This document shows positions 23,099 to 34,620 of a DNA stretch of 64,000 nt, one piece after another. A program made the translations under genes and the position numbers. How positions within the stretch are numbered: the stretch's first letter is position 1; each line of letters starts with the position of its first letter. This DNA is from Isoetes taiwanensis (taxonomy: Eukaryota > Streptophyta > Lycopodiopsida > Isoetales > Isoetaceae): assembly GCA_021234155.1 (NCBI GenBank), contig JAJEKV010000013.1:1129787-1193786 (forward strand), written 5' to 3'. Below the pieces are notes generated by a model. It was not told where the DNA came from. It saw nothing but the letters and a program-made list of their open reading frames with translations, and made no database searches.

Positions 23099-24206
23099 TT
23101 ATGGCACTATCATGTTCGTCGAATCACATCCAAGTGCTACATATTCTACACACAAACATATTCTAATGGTATTGTTTAGCTTTGTTGTAACATGATACTA
23201 CTTGCTCTTCTTGAACATCAACAAATTAATATGCTTAAACATATACCCTTCCATGTACATAAAGAAGAAGTGCATTAATGAAGTATATTAGCTTTTCTCA
23301 CAGCTACGCACTGCGCAAAAGCTGGTTGCCCTTTTTTGACACTGCTTATAGGAAAGCCTGACCACTTAATTTTAGTTTCTGCAAACAGCAAATGAAAAAG
23401 TAGATTAAATCTAAACTTCTGTTATGAATGTTATTTAACAACATTGAAAATAGGCATGTTCTTCCTTTAAGACCCCAATATTCTAATTATTTATGGCACT
23501 ATCATGTTCCTCAGATCACACATCCAAGCGGCTACATATTATACATAGCCAAGGGGCCAAAATGATGGTGGCATCCATGCACAATTTTCAAATCATATCA
23601 TAGAATAGAATAGAATAGAATAGTTTTTTTAACGTCCACAGAGACCAATAGGTCATGGGACCCATACAATGGGCTAGTACAATCATTACTACTAAAAAGA
23701 CATAATTTCTATCATTGCAAAGCGAATGTGATTCTTTGGGGCAATATGCTTTACCTTTTGTGATTTTTTGTGGCAACTAACGTATAGCTTAGAAGCACAT
23801 GAATGCAAGTTCTAACCACTTGAAAAGATGAGAGAAACATAGCCTGTTGTTGTACCTTAAACAAATCCCTTTGACATGACCCTCAATAACAGAAACATAT
23901 TCTAGTGGTGCTGTTTAGCTTCAGTGTAACGTGATACGACTTACTTCTCTTGAGCGTCAACAATTTAATATGCTTGAACATATATCCTTATAAATACATG
24001 AAGAAGAATAGTGCATCAATGAAGTATGTTACCTTTTATTACAAAGACTGTTGGTCCTGCTCAAAAAGTTGGATAGCCTTTTTTAAAGCTGCTTGTAGGA
24101 AGTCTGCACCGCGTAATTCTAGTTCCTGCAAGTAGCTGCAACGGAAAAAGCGAATGAAATCTAGAAACTTTTGCCATGAATGTTATCAAGAACATTGAAA
24201 ATAGAC
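23099..24206. repeat. Local duplication: 23099-23462 and 23491-24206
   Basis: Segments such as TTATGGCACTATCATGTTC (23099 and 23491) and TTTAATATGCTT(A/G)AACATATA (about 23230 and 23965) recur in the same order. The second copy is split by a LINE 3' end at 23600-23682. The duplicated part includes the last exon of the minus-strand gene at 24.04-25.56 kb: a degenerate copy of that exon (KLKLSGQAFL then a stop) lies near 23345-23385. Confidence 0.75.
23600..23682 (-). mobile_element. 5'-truncated LINE 3' end with (ATTCT)n tail
   Basis: Minus-strand copy of the terminus described at 17741-17814: the plus strand reads the AGAAT repeat, TTTTTTTAACGTCCACAGAG, then ACCAATAGGTCATGGGACCC. Only the terminal 80 bases are present. 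Confidence 0.75.
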
Positions 24207-25561
24207 ACATTGTTCCCGTAAGAGCAGCTTGTTTCCCCATTACATCTTCTCCATATTTGGGGTGAAGCTTCTATTAAAGATAAATTTTGATAATGATGGC
24301 CAATCACAATTAATAATCCATCAGCTCTGCAAGAATATAAGGCAAGCCTGATGTAGCAAAAGGAGTGCCCAATCTCACATTCAAGAGCTCTGAAAAATGT
24401 ATGCATGTTATCTTCATGATAAGGGCTTGCTATCTTCATGATCATGCATAGGAGGTATGAAATAGTGTGTTAACTTTGAGACCCTATTGCCTCACATTGC
24501 TTCTCAAGTTCTCAGGACTTGAGCCCATAAAACCCCATTTACATGCTCCTGAAGTATTCATTTTTTCTTTATCTACTAAGGCCTATGAAATGATTAGTAA
24601 CATGAGAGCCATTGGATCATAAATCTAGGATCAGATGGGACATAAATCCAATGCAAAGCCCTGATAGAGATGACAGGATTGTGCTTGCAGATATTCACCT
24701 ACAAAGGAACCAAGAAGTAAACTGCTATCAGCATATTAGATGTCCACTCTTGAAGAGAACTTTATACAGGTTTACTGGAAGACATAACTTACATCAGTGC
24801 AGAACTCAAAGGCAACAACCTAAACAACAATCAAATATCTAAGCAACTGCTTTTGCACTAACATTTCATACCATCTTGTCATAATCATAGAAGATCCCTG
24901 CATATATGCCCCTACAATGGTCCAAATAGAAATCAATGTCAAAAAACGAAAATAAAAGAGTAAAGTGCCATAATTATTGCAACATCGAATTTGGCACACA
25001 TATTTGCTGACTTTGCTTGGCTAATGCAAATGACTCAATGTCCATGGGACCATTGAATAGCAAAAACGAAGATATTCTCTTCATACGAATCCCATCTTAG
25101 ACAACCATATACATGGCATACATGTTAAATATACCAAGTAGCACTGGACATGTAACTCGCAGTCATAAATTGCTACACATAAATTGATGCCATTAGTTCT
25201 GCACAAAGCATGGCAAAAGCAAAAATATAAATTGTTCCAGGAATGTTTACCATCATGGATATGTATTGGAAAAACCCCGGCATACAACAAAATTGAAACT
25301 AAAGAAAGATAGCTAATCCTTCACAGAAGAAGCCCTAGATGCTCTCACCTGCAGCCGAATTTCATGCACCCATCTTTGTAAACGATCCACCTCCTGGTAG
25401 AAAATAGAGACGAACAGATTATGAGCAACAATGGCAACAATGGCATACATGCTGCGGAGAAGACATTCATTTGCCCGATTCATAAGATGCAGAGCTCTTG
25501 AGCAATCGTGGCAGGCATGCATGCCAAATCCGGCACCGCCTCTCCCGCCCATTTTAGGCAT
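24039..25561 (-). CDS. Unrecognised small multi-exon gene
   Basis: Exon 1 (25561-25349, 71 codons) starts MPKMGGRGGAGFGMHACHDC, has a hydrophobic segment YAIVAIVAHNLFVSIFY and ends EVDRLQRWVHEIRLQ at a CAG|GTGAG donor. Possible middle exons near 24910-24890, 24825-24800 and 24705-24665 read FYDYDKM, VVAFEFCTD and VNICKHNPVI in one frame; another near 24346-24235 reads ADGLLIVIGHHYQNLS. The last exon (24125-24039) reads ELELRGADFLQAALKKAIQL and ends in TAA, preceded by a good acceptor. Not every junction keeps phase, so the model is provisional. I do not recognise the family. A degenerate duplicate of the last exon lies downstream near 23.36 kb. Confidence 0.5.
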
Positions 25562-26789
25562 TTCTATTGCAAAAACCCAAAGCCCAAAATATTTCCCGAT
25601 TTTTGGAGTGTCAGGACTTTTTTTCTGATGGCCAAAACTTTGAAAACCTTAGCAAATCAATCTTAAAAAAATTCCAAAAACTTTTTTGACCATACCAGAT
25701 AATCATAAATTAAAAAGGTTGATATTGGAAGTGCAGTTAGCAACAAAAACAAAATAAGGAAACAATATGAAAACTAGGACCAAAGAATTCCTATTCTGGA
25801 ATAAGAAACATAAACAAAGAGGTCAACACAAAAGCAAGTCCAAACACAGACTAGAAAGAGAAGTCAAAGTGAAAAACAACTGTATCCCGAAATAAGGACT
25901 TACCAGACCAGGTTTTCATATCCTTCCTGAACAGGGAATCCGAAGTGGGTTTTAAACGTGGATTCCACTTGGCCTGCATGCTAGAATGAAACACAATGAG
26001 ATGCTAGTGCTTGGCCGTTGTGATTTGCTTGATGCCGTCGACAAAAGCATTGAACTCCGAATTTTTGGAGGGCTGGTCGTCGTAGCGGCTGTCTTTTAGC
26101 TTAAAGCCGTAAGGTAGATCTGCTATGACCAATGTGAAGTCTTCTGGCTTTACCGTCCCAATCAGTTTCGTGCAATCGCCATGTATGATCAAAAACAGGT
26201 TGTTTTGATCAAACATGCAAAATCTCTCATAGTCGGATGGTTCTGCATCGATGCTCCTCCTTTCCACGAATGACCTGTCTTCCCGTGCAGTTCTAATCAA
26301 GTGCATGAAGCCCTCTGGAAGATCTTTATTTTTCTCACTCTGGAAGAAGAAGAAATACTACAACTGTTAACACAAAGTAGATAAAGAGAGAGGTTCAAAA
26401 GTAAACTTACCCAGCCCTCAATTCAGACGTGGCAACAGGGTAAAGCTCCTTGCATCTGTCCCAAGTTTCCACGTTCAACTGCTCCATCAAACATATTTGA
26501 CATGTTATGACGTTCCTTTGGCTGATAGAAAATAAGAAAACACTGTATTAGAAAACAAGAGAACAATGTGTATGTAAAAGTGTATTCTGGAATACACGCT
26601 TGCTTTCCTAGTAAAGCAAAGTTTGTTTGTTCCGAAATACACAATTGCTTTCCAAAGAAAGTAAGAGCGTATTCTGGAATACACATTTGCCTTTTGAAGA
26701 AGACATATGTGTATTTCGGAATACAGTTTTATTTTATTGTGTGAGTGGGAGTATATTCTGGAATACAATTTTAAAATAGTAGTTAAAAT

Positions 26790-28500
26790 AATAAATAATA
26801 ATAACGAATTAATCACGCTCACTTAGGACCTTGAAGGTCATGGAGCGAAAAAATTTACACGATTCATAGTTTTAACAGGAAAGAGCGTTGTGATTCAACA
26901 TCTTTGATGAAATAACCTAATGTCTTTGGATCCATATCCAAGAGGATCTGAAAGCTCGTATAATTGATACCATGCTTGACTCTGATTTCTTCATAGGCAA
27001 GATAACTAATAAAAACATGGTTCTCATCTTCAACCTGGTTGCAACTACATAGAATACAGATTCTATCCACTCTGGGAATGCCATACCATCTTCATGTTTC
27101 AATATGTAGCTTATGCGAGCTAGTTCTATACCTTGCAATCACGTGCTTTAAGAACTTTGATATATTCGCCTTCAAATAATTTTGATCCGAGTAGATAACC
27201 ATTTGATTCATCTCTGATATATAAGCAGTCATCGTAGACCCTTGTTTATGCCGTAATCTTGAAATTACTAGCAATTGCATAAGGTCTCGTGCACCAATAG
27301 CAGAAGTTGGCCAGTTGTCTTTAGTTATGCCCCACTTCTTTGCCCACTCCTGCACCTTAGAATACCAACCAGAATTTGAAGACGCCTGCATTGCTATTTT
27401 TTGCAACCTATTAATAAAATTTATGGTTTGAAACAATGCTTCTACCTCTAGTGGGATTAAGCCTGTTTCAGCGAGCAATAGGACATAAGGCATCTGACAT
27501 TTTACGTCTAGCTCTTCGTGGATGAAAGCTTTCGAAATTGTTTCTACCTGCGCCCATTGCTGAAGTGAGATATATGGCCCCCAAATTGGAGCTCCATAAA
27601 GAGTGACAGTTTGAACTAGTGTCTTGAAGAGAGTCTTTTTCATGTCCGAGTCTGTCAAAGAAGCTCTATGGCACTTATCCAACACATTATACAAGGAAGA
27701 TTTACCATCAGACACGCGCTTTTTCAAACAATCCAGCCATCTATAATTTGCAGAGATTTCCAGCCCCAAATACTTATATTGATCAACCAGATCTAGTGTG
27801 TTGCCTTTAAAATAAAAAGTAGGCCTCTTCACTGTGCCAAAAATCATAACTTTTGACTTATTCAAATTGACAGTCATGTGTTTTGCATCACAAAAAGAGG
27901 CTAAATGATTCAGGTGTGTACTTGTAAAATGTCTGGGGAATCCGCTAGCAGCACCACGTCATCTACGTATAGGAGTAATTGAATGACTAAATCCCCTAAC
28001 CTGGTTCCAGATATGCTTCTCTGCTGCAATCAATCCTCCAATCCATCGATGTAAAGATCAAAAAGTGTGAGGGATAGGGGACACCCCTGGCAAACACCAA
28101 TAGTGTTCTTTGTACCTGCGTTGAGATCTAAGGAAAGCTTTATGATTACTCCTTCATATAGTTTTGCTACAGTCCCCCTCAACTGATGGCGTACACCAAG
28201 ATCATTCATTCTCGAACAAAGATCTTTCCTAGGGACCTTATCAAAGGCCTTGGAAAAATCTATGAAAGCTAAATATAATGCTTTGCGGGGATCTTTGGCC
28301 TTCTCAATCAATGTTCGCAATACCAAAACATGATCTAGAGTGTTATGCTACTGCCGAAAGCCCGCTTGACAGCTAGCTTTTTTTCCATTCCACTCGGCCC
28401 AACTACTATGCTTACGTTCCAGCAGACTGCCCAAAAGTTTTGAAAAAATGCTTCCAATTAAGATGGTCCTATAGTTGCTTGCAGACAAAGTATAGGGCGA
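26790..28500 (-). mobile_element. LINE reverse transcriptase, 5'-truncated, with (TTA)n tail
   Basis: Minus strand. FIDFSKAFDKVPRKDL (about 28260-28215) is RT motif A, GVCQGCPLSLTLFDLYIDGL follows, and LLLYVDDVVLLADSPD (about 27990-27945) carries the YVDD catalytic site. Next come KSKVMIFG and YKYLGLEISANYRWLD, and a C-terminal knuckle RICILCSCNQVEDENHVF (near 27060-27010). It ends in a T/A-rich (TTA)n tail near 26780. Several stops and frame changes make it inactive. It sits in the large intron of the ParB/methyltransferase-like gene. The endonuclease part is missing. Confidence 0.85.
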
Positions 28501-28862
28501 GAAGAGTTATAGCAAAATACAGAACTAGCTCTCACAACTTGAAGATTGAAATTGGACGTTGGCATAATATTCCCAGGGAAAATTGACTGTGCACACTATG
28601 CAACTCAGGTGAGGTTGAGGATGAATCTCATGTTTTTCTTATATGTAGCTGCTATCAAGGAATTCGGGAGAAACACCATATTGACAAAACAAACTTTTTT
28701 TCGCTTCTGCAAATTGATCCTAGCAGATTAGGGAATTTCTTGGTGGAAGTTGATAATCATAGACAACTTCTATTGGAAGTAATATGAATTCATTGTATTT
28801 GTTGCTTCATGGCCCATTAGGGTCTCAAGAAGCATGATTAATAAATTTATTTATTTATTTAT
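28501..28862 (+). mobile_element. LINE 3' end, plus strand, with (TTTA)n tail
   Basis: Plus strand frame reads YRTSSHNLKIEIGRW, then LCTLCNSGEVEDESHVFLIC, the same C-terminal knuckle as in the neighbouring minus-strand LINE but diverged in sequence. It ends in TTTATTTATTTATT at about 28848-28862. It abuts the truncated 5' end of the minus-strand LINE at 28500, so the two copies are head to head. Confidence 0.75.
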
Positions 28863-31800
28863 TCCAAAATACACATTTGCCTCCTCAAGAAGGCAAAACT
28901 ATATTCTAGAATACACCGCTGTTTCTAAAAAACTAAGAGTTGTCTAGTCATTTATATTAAAGAAAAACTTACTTGTGCAATTCCTTGGAAATTTCTTCAG
29001 GAGTAAACTCCTTGTCGACAGCCTTCTGGAGCAGCCGTTCTAACAAACCGGTGTCGGCAAAGCCCTGCATTTCCCTCCAGATAGTTATTGTCATTTCTTT
29101 CTTTGGTACATCAGAGATTTTCTTCTTGGCTGGCTCTTTGCCTTTGCTCTTCAACTCCCCGTGCTCGAACATGGTAAATATTTCGTTCTGGAGTTCCCAT
29201 ATCTGCACACGTGAACTGTGGTTAGATTTGCTTGCTTTCTTAAACACAAAACTTGATAAAGCCGAACAAGAAAACTTTAGCAAAAATTCTTATTCCGGAA
29301 TACAGATCATGTCTACCTTGCCATCTCTGAAAGCTAACTGGAACTAGATGTCGTGCCGCACGCCTCCTTAAGCTCTAAAGATTTTGTTGGTTTTTTTAGG
29401 TCCTCACCGTACTTTTCCTTGAAGATCACATATTCTCTGTGCATATACTTGATCTGATCGACGAAGCTCATTTTTAATTTGTACTCCTTGTCAGCATTAT
29501 GAGTGTTGGCAACGATTTGGCTTCTTTGTCGGTAAGATCACAGTAAACAGCACATAGGACGAAAAAGTACCTCAGGTTCTTTTTTTCTTTATAAAGTTGC
29601 CTCCTTGGCTTAAAGCTGTGGTTACCTCCCAAGACATAATGAGTGTAGGTATCTGCATTTTCTCTATCGTAGTCTTGGGGGTCTATGCATTGCTCCCTGT
29701 CAACAAGGACAACTATTGGGGCCACATGAGCATTGGGGTTGCTCCTTATTCTGTCCTTCTGGTTCCTCAAGTGGTTTGCGTAGATCCTCCAAACTTGAAG
29801 TGGCCTCTCACCAGCTTCATTTTTAGGCAGGAGCCTCATGCAAGTGACTGGAAGATATATACCTCCTGCATAAACTTTTTCCTGTTTATTGCCCCCATTC
29901 ATTTGGAAGTTTTATCCACTTTTTTCTCCTTAATTGCCACCCAGGGTGCTTTTCTTTTTCCCTTTCTTTTCTTCATGCTTTCCTCGGGGACTTCCACCAC
30001 TTCCAGTTGTTGTACTTTTCTTTCCTTTGGTTCTTTAGCAGCGATTGTGGCTCTTGGCCTGCTAAGTTTTTTGGGTTGCTGCTCTTCCGTTTCCTCTGAA
30101 CTTTCTTCCTCCTTGTCCTGGCCAGAAGTACTAGCAATAGGAGACTCTTTGTCTTCTTCCTCATGTCGGACTCGCTAATAGTGAAGTCTTTGCTGTGAAT
30201 GGAACAAGCCTTCCGAATGATGGAAGCTAAGCTTTGTTTGTTCCTGTAGAGTGATATATACTTGTATAAATTCTCGGGTTGCAAATTTCTAAAGAAGGCA
30301 ATGTCAATCACAATAAAATCCTGTGAGGTCTTGAAAAAAAGCCTCCCCACCTGCCCTTCTTGCCCGGCAACTTCTGATACTTCCTTAATTGTTTCCAGGT
30401 TCACAAACTCGCTATTATCATAGCGCTTCTGCCCAGAGCTCTTGCGAACTTGCAGGAAAGCATGTCTGGAAGTTTTTGTAAATTGCAGGCTCATCAATGT
30501 TCTGCAACTTACCATGGAGGTGAGGCCATTTGACAATATTCAGCACTTTCTTTGGAGCCTTCTTGCTTCCCTCTTGTCTGTAAAAAAATTATTGCTACAA
30601 GTCTGTTAAGTAAAAAGGAGAGGACGTATTCCAGAATAAAAATTGCTAAATTGTGTGTCAAAGACAGGCAAAAAAAATAAAAAATGAACGGAAGGAAGTC
30701 TCACAAGCAAGTTTTTGAGTGTGCTAATCTAACTAAAGAGGATTCGTCCAAGATGAAAAAAAGACACACTTAAGTCTAAAATCTCTTTACTTTGCCAGTG
30801 TCTTAAGGCAAATGGTATTCTGAAATACACATTGCCCGTTGTCTTAAGGCAAAGTGTATTCTAGAATACATTTTACATTTTGTCTTTAGGCAAAGTTTAT
30901 TTCAGACTATATTTTTGCCTTTTATCCGGAATACACTTTGTTTTTTGTCTTTAGGCACTTTTGGCCTTCTATCCTAAGGCAATGTGTATTCCGAAATACA
31001 CTTTGCCTTAGGACAAAAGGCGAAAGTGTATTCCAGAATACACTTTGCCCTAAGACTGTAGGCAAGATTATATTCTGGAATACACTTTTGCCGATCACGG
31101 AGAGGCAAATGTGTATTTCGGAATAAGAATTAGGATCTAGTAATGCAAAAAGTTTTACACTGTACTTCACATGCTTACCTGTCCATGATTATCTCTATGC
31201 GGTTCTGCGATTAGAATAGAAGGGGTTCGGTCTGGCGACTAAAGCTGTGAAACCGGAATACGCAACTGAGGCACTCAAATTTCCCTTTTAAAGGTAGGCC
31301 ATGGTCCTTTCTCTTTTTCTATGTGAAATGGAATATGACTCATCCAGACAGGCTTGACTAGTATATTTTGGAATAGCTTTTTGTATTCTCGAATAGCAAA
31401 TGCAAAATAGTCAAGTGAGTTAATTACATGTTCCTAATGTTTTGCAGTTGTTAAAGATAATTAACCACGTCGTGAACAAACTCCCACCACCTTTGGTTGC
31501 CTCTAGTTCCTTTAGTTTAGATGGAATACGTAATGGGTTTCCTCTTGACACAAATGCTTCTTCGACTCCTACCTCGACAAGATCCTTGTCGCCCCTCGAA
31601 GACACTCTGAGTCCAGCAACTAGTAGACTACCACCACCTTTCCAATCCTCTCCAAGTCCAATAGGAAGTAGGCTGCCCCCTCCTTTCAATGCCTCATCAG
31701 CTGTACGTAGCAATCTTCCACCACCTTTTGTTCCATCCCCCGAAACTACACAGGCTCCACTGCAACAGGTTTTTCATAACAGATCATTCACACTTTCTCC

Positions 31801-32039
31801 TGCTTCAAGTAGACAAGACTGCAGCACAATCAGAAGACTGCGAGATTCTCCACAACTTCTCCCACCATGACTTCACTACAAATGAGGATGATCTTGCAGT
31901 ATCTATTCCTCTTCACACAACCGTTGTGACACATGGGTTTGTGGAATTCCAGTCCGCTGTAAAGGAGATATTTGCAAAAACTGCTTATCAAGATGCTGCA
32001 ACAATAATTGCTACCACAACAGGTATTGATAAGGATTAA

Positions 32040-33992
32040 GTCGCGTTTTAGGGCGCCAACAGGTCGGTAATAGATTTCGTAGCAGGCTCTCCCATGGGGG
32101 GGAGAAGGAAAACTTCCGAAACACCAAGCAAAGGAGAACCCCAGGATGATTTCGATTTGCTCCATAATCAGATGAAGATGCCGATGCCGATGCTGATGCA
32201 GGAAATAACTGAGATAAAAAGCCTAGTGCTGGATCTGGTGGAACAAAAGAATGAACTCCAGAAGGCAAATCGGCAGTTGCAAGCACAAAACCAAACCCTA
32301 GAAATAGCAAGAGCACATGATGCCACAGAAATAATTTGTCTCAAAGCTGAGTTGGACCAGAATTCTAATGCTAAGCAACCTCAGGATTTTGTTACTCAGA
32401 TTGAATCTAAGGTTTCTAATCTTCTCCGACAAGGCAGGACGGCAGGACAGAGTCTTAGAGCTGGAAGATAGGCAACAGAGAGCAACTAATATCAAAATAT
32501 CGGGCATTGAAGAAGTAGCAGGAGAAAATTTATCTGATACTATCAATGATATTTTTAAGAATAAGATCTTTCTTCATGAACCTAAGATCCAATCCTCGCC
32601 TGGGGTTGGCGGGGAAAATCGAGGAAAGACACAGACCTGTCATTGTTAAATTCCTTAGCCTGGAATTGCGCAACCGTGCAATGCAACACAAAGGGAATCT
32701 CAAGGGACACAGCATCTGGTTAAACGAGGGTCTAATCCCCAACAACAAAAAGATAGAAAAATGTTACTAGATGAAGTCAAGAAGCATAAGGCTGATGGAA
32801 AAAATGCATATATTCTTGGAAGCAAAGTCATTGTCAACCTCAGACTCTTGGTGTGGATCATCCATGGTGCAAGCGAATCCAAATTCCTACCCAGTATCGA
32901 TCTATTCAAGCAACATGATATCTTGGTCTTTCTTGAAACATGGGAATATGACATGAAACCACTAGTTGACATCCAAGACTTCACAAAAATTGCTGCCCTA
33001 CACAATAAGAAAGGAGCATGTCATAGAGGTTGGGGAGGTTTAGCCTGCTATGTTCGCTTCTCCCACACAGATCAAGTGAAAATTGAGCATACCTGCCCCT
33101 ATAAACAGTACTTGTGGCTGCGCATTAGTGGACAAAAGCCTCTTTATGTTGCTTATGTTTATTTTGCCCCATTAGATCCTGAACCTGCAAAAGTATATGA
33201 TTAGCCAGATCTGGATTCTCATGACCCTTTCTTACATCTTACCAGGGACATTCTTAACTACCAAGGGATCAGTTTAATTATGTGGCAGGAGATTTCAATG
33301 CAAGATTAGGACTAAGGTATGCTCCTTTATTCCGTGATGATAGCAATGAAATCTGGTTGCAAGGATATACCGATTCAGAGCACCCTTGGAAGCAGACATT
33401 CAATGATCACATTAGCAATACTATGGTAAATCATGTATTGCAGCTATGTGAGGCACTAAAGTGGATTATTTTCAATGGCATACAGACTTTTCCAGATTCA
33501 CATAATTACACATGTTTGTAGCCAAATGGCAGCTTTGTTGTCGATCTCCTGCTAGGTAATCCCACTTGTACAATGCTCCATGACTTTCATATACTTGAAA
33601 AGCCGCTAGTTTCAAACCATGCACCTCTCAATCTGGCTTTTAAAGCAGTTAAGTCTCAAACTCCAAAACAGATTTTGAAGCCTCAGCACGTCAAACTCAA
33701 TTACAAAATTGCAGCCAAATATGCGAATACTTTAACCAGCAGGCTCGAGCAGATAAAGTAGCCAGCTGATGCATTTGGTTATAACCAGGTTCTGGTTGGA
33801 AACACATTGGCAGTGGCAACTGAAGTCTTTGGGACTACTAGGCATAGAGTAAACTGGCAGAACCAAAAATGGTTTGACAAGGAATGCATGCATGCTAAGC
33901 AAGCATTAAGTACGGCTGTTGACAATAAGAAAGCCAGCAAAACTTATAAGGCGCTTTTGAGACGCATGCTTTCTTGGAAGGAGCCAGAGTAA
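32040..33992 (+). mobile_element. LINE 5' part: ORF1 coiled coil and ORF2 AP endonuclease
   Basis: ORF1-like frame from 32094 has a coiled coil (LVLDLVEQKNELQKANRQLQ) and then, after a frame change, DRVLELEDRQQRATNIKISG, typical of L1-type ORF1 proteins. ORF2 from about 32830 is an APE-type endonuclease with FLETWEYD, VAGDFNARLG (about 33284), SFVVDLLLGN (about 33533) and VSNHAPLNLAF (about 33612), the metal- and DNA-binding signatures. Stops at about 33202, 33519 and 33759 disable it. No reverse transcriptase follows, so it is 3'-truncated or recombined. It lies in the intron 32023-34754 of the DUF7869-like gene. Confidence 0.8.
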
Positions 33993-34379
33993 GTTCTGGA
34001 TCATAATTCTACAGTTTTAAAACATGATGTAAGACTTATTTGAGATTGCCGAGCTAGGGATCTAATTGTGTCCAGGAAGATGCTTCCATATCAAGACCAG
34101 ATATTATAAACCAAACTTTAGAGGGGAGTTTTGGTGGCTGGGCTGTGTGTCTAGCTTATTACAGGTAGGCTGACTGGCGCATCCCGATAATGCAGCATCT
34201 CCTTTTAATCTCACATTTGGTAGTAAAGTTGCAGAATTTGATCATAGTTTGAAGCATATTGGCTTCTCTGAGCAGTGCGGGAGATTGTTCAGGTTACTCT
34301 TCGTCTCTTTTCTCTTCATTTCTAATTCTGCAAGAGGTTTTTTGGAGCACTCAGGATTGTGTGCAGTTTATGGAAAATG

Positions 34380-34620
34380 GGAATTCGACTCCTGTAGTAT
34401 TCTATTTAACTGAGAAGATGTTGATACTGTAGTATTAGTTAGATAGAAGAAGAAGTTGAGAGAGACTCATGAGTACTGTAACTGCAGATATAACTCAGAT
34501 CCATGTGGGATCCTATACACTTAAATTATATCTGATCCATGAGGGATCTTTGTATTGTAATTCTTTCAATCTGATCAATACAAAAAGTTCTTACCTTCAA
34601 AAAAAAAAAAAAAAAAAAAA
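34380..34620 (+). mobile_element. Retroposed LTR-like 3' sequence with poly(A)
   Basis: The stretch CTCAGATCCATGTGGGATCC, then ATCTGATCCATGAGGGATCT and TTTCAATCTGATCAATACA, followed directly by a run of about 22 A (34599-34620), resembles the R region of a copia LTR transcript copied back with its poly(A) tail. The region between the LINE relic and here (33993-34380) has nothing recognisable. Confidence 0.4.

Larger units (their letters stand above)
25900..31186 (-). pseudogene. Split gene with ParB/Srx-like domain and DLPY-type methyltransferase-like domain
   Basis: Exon 1 is 31186-31179 (ATGGACAG|GTAAG). Exon 2 starts at 30577 in phase (QEGSKKAPKKVLNIVKWPHL). Next comes a region with EFVNLETIKEVSEVAGQ, an acidic/basic linker (EEEDKESPIASTSGQ, KRKGKRKAPWVA), and a ParB/sulfiredoxin-like domain (about 29895-29400): VAPIVVLVDRE, YVLGGNHSFKPRRQL, then ANTHNADKEYKLKMSF. 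Later exons are 29202-28973 (EIFTMFEHGELKSKG), about 26523-26411 (NVITCQICLMEQLNVETWDR) and about 26338-25913, which has IIHGDCTKLIG, TLVIADLPYGFKL and, past a TAG at 26004-26006, HLIVFHSSMQAKW. DLPYGF fits the catalytic motif IV of N4/N6-amino methyltransferases (usually DPPY). Frame breaks near 30480, 30170, 29895 and 29520, and TAGs near 29350 and 26004, make it a pseudogene, or recently damaged. The domain calls come from motif reading only. Confidence 0.6.
25792..31397. repeat. About twenty dispersed palindromes GTATTC-NN-GAATAC
   Basis: Good or near matches lie at 25792, 25881, 26581, 26628, 26668, 26709, 26751, 28861, 28900, 29289, 30625, 30814, 30854, 30920, 30983, 31026, 31069, 31110, 31361 and 31381. 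Several extend to TTTGCC/GGCAAA and CTTAGG arms, for example 30975-31055. All lie outside the exons of the ParB/methyltransferase-like gene: in its introns, often within 60 bases of a donor, and in the gap before the divergent gene. Each core contains TTCNNGAA, the inverted unit pair of a heat-shock element. Role unknown. Confidence 0.8.

Noticed and set aside
28546-28731. Open frame on the plus strand at the LINE junction as a gene
   Set aside because: It is out of frame with the LINE knuckle that the same DNA encodes and has no domain of its own.
26790-28862. A single LINE inverted by twin priming
   Set aside because: The C-terminal knuckle occurs in both orientations with different sequence, so two separate copies fit better.
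29597-30178. Plus-strand 193-codon hydrophobic frame as a membrane protein
   Set aside because: It is the antisense shadow of the Lys/Glu-rich linker and ParB-like part of the minus-strand gene.
25792-31397. The repeated palindromes as a CRISPR-like array
   Set aside because: Spacing is irregular, the units vary, they lie in introns of a plant gene and no cas-like gene is present.
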